This document shows positions 1-5,042 of a stretch of 5,042 bases of DNA, one piece after another. The notes beneath the pieces were generated by a model. That model did no database searches, was not told the DNA's origin, and saw nothing but the letters and a program-made list of their open reading frames with translations. The stretch lies in contig JAGHUU010000221.1 of the NCBI GenBank assembly GCA_018064695.1, forward strand, positions 1 to 5,042. Reading direction: 5' to 3'. Position 1 is the first letter of the stretch; each line of letters starts with the position of its first letter. The position numbers were made by a program, and so were the translations under genes. Origin of the DNA: Candidatus Blautia equi. Its GTDB lineage: Bacteria; Bacillota; Clostridia; Lachnospirales; Lachnospiraceae.

Positions 1-664
1 CTCTGACCGGTCCCTCCACTGGAAGAACGGTGTACTGAGGCTCTGAAAGGCGGATCTGCACATTCTTTTCCGTATTCTTCATCTCAAAATTCCGGTAAGT
101 CACATCGTTACCGTCAAAGCTGTACCAGGCGATGTTTCTGTTCCAGAGATCTTTTTTCTGTGTAAAAAAATAGTAGTAAAAGCTCTCCTCATAGTCCATG
201 AGCTTGCATTTCTCGCGGGAAAAGCCCATGCGCGCAAAGGCTTCGCTCCAGTTGCGCACCTGCTGGGCATCCAGAGAAGGTGTGGTCACGGTGAGGATGC
301 GGGTATTCTTCACAATATCCATAACACCAAGGTATCTTAAGAGACCCTTAAGATAGATAGCCAGAAGCTCTCCCGGTGTCTTTTCATCCTCCGCGATCTG
401 GACCGGCTCTGCCCTCCTGCTGATCTCATAGAGATGGTCAAGCAGGGTGCCGCCCTTTTCCCTGGCAAAATACTCAGCGTCCAGGCCGATCACGTACTCC
501 GTGGTTCCGGCTTTCTTACAGATATAGTTTGGGATCTCCAGCTGGCTGCTGCCAAGCTTCACCGGCACGGACACCGGCTCTGCTGCTTTTCTGTCATAGT
601 AACAGATCTGGGAAGTCTTTGCTCCAAAGTCGATTCCCACGATCAGATCACGAATTTCATTCAT
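1..664 (-). CDS. Hsp70/actin-like ATPase family protein, N-terminal part (3' end outside window)
   Basis: Partial gene; 221 residues are visible from the ATG at 664-662 and the frame stays open to the window edge. Residues 9-20 (VGIDFGAKTSQI) match the phosphate-1 loop of the Hsp70/actin ATPase fold (compare GIDLGTTNS in DnaK), with D12, G14 and K16 at the expected places. Residues 122-165 (RILTVTTPSLDAQQ, then a helix, then LMDYEESFYYY) follow the DnaK pattern VTVPAYFNDAQR...INEPTAAAL. The next strand, residues 178-190 (IAWYSFDGNDVTY), sits where DnaK has VYDLGGGTFDV but lacks the DLGGGT core. No signal peptide or membrane segment is seen, so it is probably cytoplasmic. It follows the 1179-residue gene by 13 nt with an overlapping ribosome site, so the two are surely co-transcribed. 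From memory this resembles the clostridial family called DUF5716, but I could not check that. The fold assignment is fairly sure; a chaperone function is not shown. An ATG at 660 is out of frame. Confidence 0.85.
   Translation of the reverse strand, partial: MNEIRDLIVGIDFGAKTSQICYYDRKAAEPVSVPVKLGSSQLEIPNYICKKAGTTEYVIGLDAEYFAREKGGTLLDHLYEISRRAEPVQIAEDEKTPGELLAIYLKGLLRYLGVMDIVKNTRILTVTTPSLDAQQVRNWSEAFARMGFSREKCKLMDYEESFYYYFFTQKKDLWNRNIAWYSFDGNDVTYRNFEMKNTEKNVQIRLSEPQYTVLPVEGPVR
333..355. repeat. Small perfect inverted repeat inside the Hsp70-like gene
   Basis: TATCTTAAG (333-341) and CTTAAGATA (347-355) are perfect 9-bp arms around a 5-nt loop. They lie in codons for the helix IYLKGLLRYLG. There is no T-run beside it, so it does not look like a terminator. 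It may be chance, or a minor mRNA hairpin. Confidence 0.4.
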
Positions 665-673
665 GCAATGGTT

Positions 674-679
674 CCCCTT
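674..679 (-). promoter_or_regulatory. Ribosome binding site of the Hsp70-like gene, overlapping the upstream stop codon
   Basis: On the minus strand AAGGGG occupies 679-674, 9 nt before the ATG at 664. Its two A bases are the last two bases of the TAA stop (680-678) of the 1179-residue gene. Ribosomes finishing the large gene therefore stop on top of this site, which fits translational coupling and fixes the ATG at 664 as the start. Confidence 0.75.
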
Positions 680-3600
680 ATTCTTCTTCCGTCAGATGGA
701 ACATGTCTGCAACATACTGTTCCTGTCTGAGATATTGTTTCAGGTTGTCCGTTACTTCTTTATCCTTATCCAGCTTGCGGGCTGCCAGGATGCGGTTGAT
801 CATCTGGTATCTGCTGCCGTTCTGGCCCTCCGCGCGGTTCAGGGATACGGTCTTCTCAGAAGTCTTTCTGCTCTTTCCGTTCTCCTCCACAGTGAAGTAA
901 TAGCGAAGGGTCTCGCCGTAGAACAGGGTGAAGGCTCTCACAAAGATGCCCTCGTACTGGTTCTTAAGCGGCTGGCTGCGGTACTCCTCCTCTTTGCCCA
1001 GGCCGTTGTCCAGTGTGTAATACAGTGTGACTCTGGCATCCGGGGAAGCGTGAAGCTCCACAAAGGTCTTGTCATCCATCTGGTAAGGTGCCAGTAATTT
1101 CACCGGCAGTTTTTTATAGAAGGCAAACTGCAGATCCTCCTCCATGCACTCGGCAAGGATCTGTTTCTTCATATCGATATCCTTCTCGGCAGGATCTTTT
1201 TCCCCTGCTAGAAGCTTTAATAATGCCATGTGGCAGATGCGGTTCACCGGCCACTGGTTTTTCCATGCGTATTCCAGACATTTTCTGGTGAACGGAGCCA
1301 GAGACTGCTCTTTTACAAGGCAGGCATAGGAAAGCTGAGTCAGGTATGCGCCAATGACGCGCTCTTTTCCGCTCTGTTTTACATAGCTCTCCAGCACGGC
1401 CTCACCCTCTTTTCTGTAATCGGAGGTGAGCATCAGGAGGCTTAAGATCTTCTCCTCCATGTCCAGTGTATCCAGGTCAAAGCCCTTTGCACTGTTCCAG
1501 ATGGAGAGCATCACATCCAGGTCTCCCTGGCAGTTGTCCATCAGGTAGCGAAGGATCACTTCGTCGTATTTGCCGTCCTGATATACCTTAAGGGCGATGG
1601 CGTAAAGCTGGTCGTCGCTCACCCACTCGTTGCGGCTGATCATGCGGCTCACCAGCTTCAGGATGCTGGTCTGGTTCGCCTTCTCCGCGCCGAAGGCTTT
1701 CACGATCTCCATGGCCTCCGGGTACAGGCCTCTCTGGATCAGAAGCTCCAGGAGCTGCGGCTTGTCCACTGCTGCATAAGCCGGGAAATCCAGGTCTTTA
1801 AGTCCCAGATCCATCTGGTCCTCCAGCACATGGGCAGTGAAGTAGTCCATGATTCTCTTTCGGATCTGGTTTTTATATTCGATGGAGAAGTCCTCCACCT
1901 CCACCAGTCGCTGGAAGATCTCCAGGTTGTCCTCGTTGATCTCCTCTCTGGTGCAGTAGTGGAGCAGCACGCCCGGCTCGTTAATATCGAAATCCAGCAC
2001 GGCCTCTGTCATCTTAAAGTCGTCCATCAGAGGCTGCACGTTGCAGGCCACGGTGGATACGTATCTGCGCTGCTTGTCATCCCGGAAGATGAGAACGGCA
2101 TCCTCATTGTAAATGCGAGGGTATGCGATTCCCTTCTTGAGGGAGTAGACCTCCTCCTCGGTGAGCTGCGGATGGCGGACAATGACCTCTCGCATCTTAG
2201 GATCATCGCAGTAGAGGCGGTTGGTAAACATTTTTCTGGCGATGAGCGTTGCGTCATCCTCGGTGTCAGGCTCCTCAAAGAATTCCTGATAGAGAACGGC
2301 ATAGTACTCATCCATGCGGCCTTCCTCCAGCTTTTTCTCCGCAAAATGGCGGATGCGGTCGCGGTAGCTTGCGTAGTAGGAGTTCTCCCCGTACTTGTGG
2401 CTCACGATGTTTGCATAGAGGAATGCTCTTCTGGCATCGCTCAGAGTGTTGGTATTATAAGAGAAATATACGAGAACCTGTTTTGGAAGGGTACTCTTAT
2501 AAGAAGCATCCATGGTCTCGATATAATATTCGTAAATTCTGGTGAGGCGGATCTCCTGTTCCACAGCCAGCTCATACCATTTAAAGTACTCCGGACGGCG
2601 CGGATCCCCCTGAATAATATATTTGCAGACAGCCTCCAGAGTATCTCTGGATGGGTACTGCTCGTAGCCCTTAGCCAGGGCGCGGTACATCCAGATATAG
2701 AATTTCTTCTCATAGCCGGAAAGGTATGCCATGCGGTTTACCAGTTCCTCGGTCAGGAGCTTTCTCTTTCCCGCAAACAGGAAAACATGGCACCAGAACG
2801 GAGTCAGTCTGCGCAGGAAATCCTGGTCGGATTTCAGGTATTTCCATGCTTCCAGGTAGAGCAGCGGGCTGTTGCAGCCTTTCTCATACTGCTCCTCCAG
2901 CATAAAGATTGCCTTGGATGGAGATTCTCTGTAGTCCTGATCCATGCGGAGCAGCACGTAGAGAAGGAAGAAGCTGTCGGGCTTCTGTCTGTAAAACTTT
3001 TTCACGCGGGCAACGGCCTGGTCGATCTCTGTATAAAGACCGGTGAGGGTACAGAGGTAGAGATATATGCCTGCAAGCTCCAGGTCCTCCTTCTGGAAGG
3101 ATTTGCCCATGTAGCGGAGGAGGATCTCCTTTGCCTCCTCATCCTGCTCTTTAAGATGCAGGATAAAGGCGTGGTACATGTGGTACTCCGGATAATCGTA
3201 GCCGGACTCCTCCATCTCCTTCAGCATGGTTTCCGCCTTGGCATTCCAGGTTTTGAAGTCCATGCCGCCGGTGCGGTATGCAATATAGTCCTTCATGAGC
3301 AGGGCGCGGTTCTTCTTCTCATCGCGCACCACCTGGATGCTTCTGCCGTCGTTTACGGAGGCAGTGATAAGGAACTCCCGTCTCTCATAAGGGCTTGTGA
3401 TAATGATCTTGCCGTATTTGCTGACATTGCCAAGGGCATCCTTTCGGATGATGAATGGCAGGCTCAGTCTGCTTCCCACAAAGTCTTCTTCAGTTACGAC
3501 TTTTCTGGAAAGCTCTATAAAACCTCCCTGGGTCTCCAGCTCCAGGCGGACATGGCCCCAGTTATCTTTCAGGATGGTAAAACGCTCCTCAAGATCCTCC

Positions 3601-4217
3601 CGGAGGTTGAAATATTCCATTTTTTCTGTTGGAAGGGAAATGTGAACCGGCTGCTTTTTGCCGCAGGCAATGAGGAATTCCTCCAGATGCTGGTAAGTGA
3701 CAGGCTGTCTGGACATGCCGGCATAGAGGTTTCTCTCGTGGTCGGTCTCCTGCTCCAGTACGGAGGAGAAGGCCGGGCTTATAAACATGCGGAAGGCATC
3801 GCGGAAGTCTTTTTCCGCTGCGCGGCTGAAATCCTCCAGGTTTCTGACCATGCCGTCAGCGTTCTGAATCTGATCTTTTTTCACATTCACTTCAAATGGC
3901 AGGCGGTGTTCACCAATGTTGGTGGTAAAACAGAATGCACCTGTGATCTGCTCACCCGGTGCCAGGCCGCCGGCATCTACGATAAAAGGAACCTTGATGG
4001 TAGTCCCTGTAAATTCTGTCATTTCAGGAGCCATTCTGTAGCTGGAAGATGTGATGAATCCCCTGATTCTGATGTTCTCATCTGTGCCAATATAAAATTC
4101 CCCTGTAGACTGCTCCCCTGCAGAGAGTGTGACAGAAACTTTTTCACAGGAAAACAGCAGCTGTGGTACCCCATATTCAAATTTTCCACTTAAAAGCTGA
4201 TCCATTTTTTTCTTCAA
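678..4217 (-). CDS. Large cytoplasmic Ig-like/alpha-solenoid protein of unknown function (DUF5717-like)
   Basis: A complete gene of 1179 residues. The start is TTG at 4217: an AAGGTG ribosome site at 4230-4225 lies 7 nt upstream of it, while the next ATG (4205) would be 19 nt away. Architecture from reading the protein: residues about 15-115 are strand-rich and beta-sandwich-like; 125-185 are helical; 190-290 are a second strand-rich block (LSLPFIIRKDALGN, YGKIIITSPYE). Residues about 310-690 are a chain of short aromatic-rich helix pairs, TPR/SEL1-like in texture but without a clean repeat consensus. Residues about 700-755 look like a beta insertion, 765-1045 are helical again, 1048-1125 form a beta-rich C-terminal domain (GIFVRAFTLFYGETLRYYFTV), and the rest is a charged helical tail. 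There is no signal peptide, membrane segment or catalytic motif I can name. From memory it matches the Lachnospiraceae family DUF5717, usually this long. It has its own promoter and is followed directly by the Hsp70-like gene, so a scaffold or client-binding role beside that ATPase is plausible but inferred. Confidence 0.9.
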   Translation of the reverse strand: MKKKMDQLLSGKFEYGVPQLLFSCEKVSVTLSAGEQSTGEFYIGTDENIRIRGFITSSSYRMAPEMTEFTGTTIKVPFIVDAGGLAPGEQITGAFCFTTNIGEHRLPFEVNVKKDQIQNADGMVRNLEDFSRAAEKDFRDAFRMFISPAFSSVLEQETDHERNLYAGMSRQPVTYQHLEEFLIACGKKQPVHISLPTEKMEYFNLREDLEERFTILKDNWGHVRLELETQGGFIELSRKVVTEEDFVGSRLSLPFIIRKDALGNVSKYGKIIITSPYERREFLITASVNDGRSIQVVRDEKKNRALLMKDYIAYRTGGMDFKTWNAKAETMLKEMEESGYDYPEYHMYHAFILHLKEQDEEAKEILLRYMGKSFQKEDLELAGIYLYLCTLTGLYTEIDQAVARVKKFYRQKPDSFFLLYVLLRMDQDYRESPSKAIFMLEEQYEKGCNSPLLYLEAWKYLKSDQDFLRRLTPFWCHVFLFAGKRKLLTEELVNRMAYLSGYEKKFYIWMYRALAKGYEQYPSRDTLEAVCKYIIQGDPRRPEYFKWYELAVEQEIRLTRIYEYYIETMDASYKSTLPKQVLVYFSYNTNTLSDARRAFLYANIVSHKYGENSYYASYRDRIRHFAEKKLEEGRMDEYYAVLYQEFFEEPDTEDDATLIARKMFTNRLYCDDPKMREVIVRHPQLTEEEVYSLKKGIAYPRIYNEDAVLIFRDDKQRRYVSTVACNVQPLMDDFKMTEAVLDFDINEPGVLLHYCTREEINEDNLEIFQRLVEVEDFSIEYKNQIRKRIMDYFTAHVLEDQMDLGLKDLDFPAYAAVDKPQLLELLIQRGLYPEAMEIVKAFGAEKANQTSILKLVSRMISRNEWVSDDQLYAIALKVYQDGKYDEVILRYLMDNCQGDLDVMLSIWNSAKGFDLDTLDMEEKILSLLMLTSDYRKEGEAVLESYVKQSGKERVIGAYLTQLSYACLVKEQSLAPFTRKCLEYAWKNQWPVNRICHMALLKLLAGEKDPAEKDIDMKKQILAECMEEDLQFAFYKKLPVKLLAPYQMDDKTFVELHASPDARVTLYYTLDNGLGKEEEYRSQPLKNQYEGIFVRAFTLFYGETLRYYFTVEENGKSRKTSEKTVSLNRAEGQNGSRYQMINRILAARKLDKDKEVTDNLKQYLRQEQYVADMFHLTEEE

Positions 4218-4224
4218 ATTGCTT

Positions 4225-4230
4225 CACCTT
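4225..4230 (-). promoter_or_regulatory. Ribosome binding site supporting a TTG start
   Basis: The minus strand reads AAGGTG (in the context TAAGGTGAAG) 7 nt before TTG at 4217. AGGTGA is complementary to the 16S rRNA 3' end. The spacing suits TTG at 4217 and not the downstream ATG at 4205, so this site decides the start and adds four residues (MKKK) to the protein. Confidence 0.7.
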
Positions 4231-4246
4231 ACTCCCCTGATGTATT

Positions 4247-4278
4247 CTACTCTTCCTGTCCAAAAAAATGCAAAGTAG
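4247..4278 (-). promoter_or_regulatory. Possible weak stem-loop in the operon leader
   Basis: In the leader RNA, CUACUUU (4278-4272) can pair with AAGAGUAG (4254-4247) over 7 pairs including one G-U, enclosing a 17-nt loop with a U-run. It lies upstream of the ribosome site and does not cover it. The stem is short and could be chance; it matches no riboswitch I know. Confidence 0.2.
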
Positions 4279-4288
4279 TCCAATTTGT

Positions 4289-4318
4289 ATTTTACTATAA
4301 TAAAGCAAAGAAAGTCAA
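4289..4318 (-). promoter_or_regulatory. Sigma-A-type promoter of the two-gene operon
   Basis: On the minus strand TTGACT (4318-4313; 5 of 6 to the -35 consensus) is followed after 18 nt by TAAAAT (4294-4289; 5 of 6 to the -10 consensus). The spacer is AT-rich. Transcription would start near 4282, leaving a leader of about 65 nt before the TTG start. It lies between the kinase terminator and the large gene, where an operon promoter is expected. No operator is obvious. Confidence 0.75.
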
Positions 4319-4320
4319 CG

Positions 4321-4369
4321 GGGAAACAAAACGTGAGCTGTCGGGGATCGTCCCCGACAGCTCACGTTT
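4321..4369 (-). terminator. Rho-independent terminator of the histidine kinase gene
   Basis: A perfect inverted repeat has 19-bp arms at 4369-4351 and 4347-4329 with a 3-nt loop. The GC-rich core is AGCTGTCGGGGA. On the minus strand the hairpin is followed by TTTTGTTT (counting the last Ts of the arm), the expected U-tract. The first arm begins inside the TAA stop codon (4370-4368) of the kinase. The T-rich sequence on the other flank could let it work on the plus strand too, but no plus-strand gene is seen. Confidence 0.9.
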
Positions 4370-5042
4370 ATTTCTTTACTTTGAATTCGATCACTACTTT
4401 AAAGAGATCTCCATCCAGATGAATATCAAATTTTCCGTCCATGAGTTCTGTGAAGCTTCTGGCTATGGAGAGGCCAAGGCCGCTTCCCTCGGTGGTTCTG
4501 GACTGGTCGCCGCGGACGAAACGCTCGGTGAGCTCCTCCGCGCTGATGTTTAAGGACTCTCTGGAGATGTTCTTAACAGACAGCTGGGCTTTCTCATCTT
4601 TTACGGTCAGGTCTGCGTAGACTCTGGTTCCCGGGAGGGAATATTTGGCGATGTTTCCAAAGATGTTGGAAAGTACGCGCCACATTCTTCTGCCGTCCGC
4701 AAGGATGATCACCGGCTCATCAGGGAAAGAGAATACAGGAGTCAGCTCTGCTGCCTGCAGGCGGTCCTCGTATTCACCGTAGACCTGCTGCACCAGCTCC
4801 ACAAAATTCAGCTCTGCCATCTCCAGGGTGATGCTGCCGGTGGAGGCTTTGGAGGCTTCCACCACATCCTCGGTTAAGATCTTAAGGCGCTGGGATTTCT
4901 GCTCCAGAACATCCAGATAACCCTGGATCTTAGGATCCTCGATGTTCTCACGTTTCAGAAGATCCACATAGTTGATGATGGAGGTCAGAGGGGTCTTGAT
5001 ATCGTGGGAGACATTGGTGAGGAGCTCTGTCTTCATGCGCTC
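4368..5042 (-). CDS. Sensor histidine kinase, C-terminal catalytic part (5' end outside window)
   Basis: 224 residues are visible, and the frame is open at the window edge (E-R before the first internal Met at 5036, which is not the true start). It would phosphorylate itself on His and pass the phosphate to a response regulator. In fragment numbering: the H-box is VSHDIKTPLT at 11-20 with phospho-acceptor H13, followed by a DHp helix pair to about 66. The N-box is NIFGNIAKYS at 126-135 with N130; the F-box is FVRGDQSR at 175-182; the G2 box is GSGLGLSIA at 186-194. The G1 box (normally DxGxG) is missing: residues 156-165 read VKNISRESLN. This matches a clostridial kinase group I recall in which NISAEEL-ERFVRGD follows directly. 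Such kinases are usually anchored by N-terminal membrane helices, which are not in view, so the stimulus cannot be judged. A strong terminator ends the gene, so it is probably not part of the downstream operon. Confidence 0.93.
   Translation of the reverse strand, partial: ERMKTELLTNVSHDIKTPLTSIINYVDLLKRENIEDPKIQGYLDVLEQKSQRLKILTEDVVEASKASTGSITLEMAELNFVELVQQVYGEYEDRLQAAELTPVFSFPDEPVIILADGRRMWRVLSNIFGNIAKYSLPGTRVYADLTVKDEKAQLSVKNISRESLNISAEELTERFVRGDQSRTTEGSGLGLSIARSFTELMDGKFDIHLDGDLFKVVIEFKVKK

Noticed and set aside
333..355. Inverted repeat as a terminator or operator
   Set aside because: It is inside coding sequence, AT-rich, has no T-tract, and occurs only once in the window.
434..1445. 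Several short plus-strand frames (61-144 residues)
   Set aside because: They overlap the coding sequence of the two minus-strand genes, have low-complexity or arbitrary sequence, and show no promoter or ribosome site.
2027..2713. Short minus-strand frames within the large gene
   Set aside because: They are shifted-frame readings of the 1179-residue gene, rich in Arg and Ser as expected from frame shadows.
1830..4193. 787-residue open frame on the plus strand as a gene
   Set aside because: It lies wholly opposite the well-supported large gene in exact codon register, has a His/Leu/Val-rich composition typical of antisense translation, shows no recognisable domain, and has no obvious ribosome site. 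The lack of stops is explained by codon avoidance.
4218..4367. Riboswitch or small RNA in the 150-bp intergenic region
   Set aside because: The region is fully used by a terminator, a promoter and a leader of about 65 nt, which is too short for known riboswitches; only one weak stem was found.
5034..5036. ATG at 5036 as the start of the histidine kinase
   Set aside because: It sits ten residues before the phospho-acceptor His within a typical ERMKTELLTNVSHD helix, and the frame continues upstream to the window edge; the true start is outside.

Overview
The window reads as chromosomal DNA from a low-to-mid GC Firmicute, most likely a gut-type Clostridia (Lachnospiraceae). This rests on three things: Clostridia-style Shine-Dalgarno and sigma-A signals, a balanced base composition with avoidance of TTA/CTA/TCA codons, and a large protein that resembles the Lachnospiraceae family I remember as DUF5717. 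That name is from memory, not from a search. All three genes lie on the minus strand, so transcription runs from high to low coordinates. No RNA genes, mobile elements, CRISPR arrays or phage genes are visible.

Layout in transcription order. (1) 5042-4368: the C-terminal 224 residues of a sensor histidine kinase (H-box, N-box, F-box and G2 visible); its N-terminal sensor lies outside the window. (2) 4369-4329: a 19-bp perfect hairpin with a 3-nt loop followed by a T-rich run. It starts inside the kinase stop codon and is a rho-independent terminator. (3) 4318-4289: a strong sigma-A-like promoter (TTGACT, 18 nt, TAAAAT) only about 10 nt beyond the hairpin, followed by a leader of roughly 65 nt. 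(4) 4217-678: one 1179-residue gene with a TTG start, encoding a soluble protein with two N-terminal beta-sandwich-like regions, a long alpha-solenoid and a beta-rich C-terminal domain. (5) 664 to beyond position 1: the first 221 residues of an Hsp70/actin-like ATPase. Its Shine-Dalgarno overlaps the stop codon of the previous gene.

Genes 4 and 5 form a tight two-gene (or longer) operon with 13 nt between stop and start. The arrangement suggests an Hsp70-like nucleotide-binding protein working with a giant repeat/Ig-like partner in the cytoplasm. The function is unknown to me. This pair is the most interesting content of the window, especially because the Hsp70-like protein keeps the phosphate-1 loop but has a degenerate phosphate-2 motif. 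The kinase is probably a separate transcription unit.
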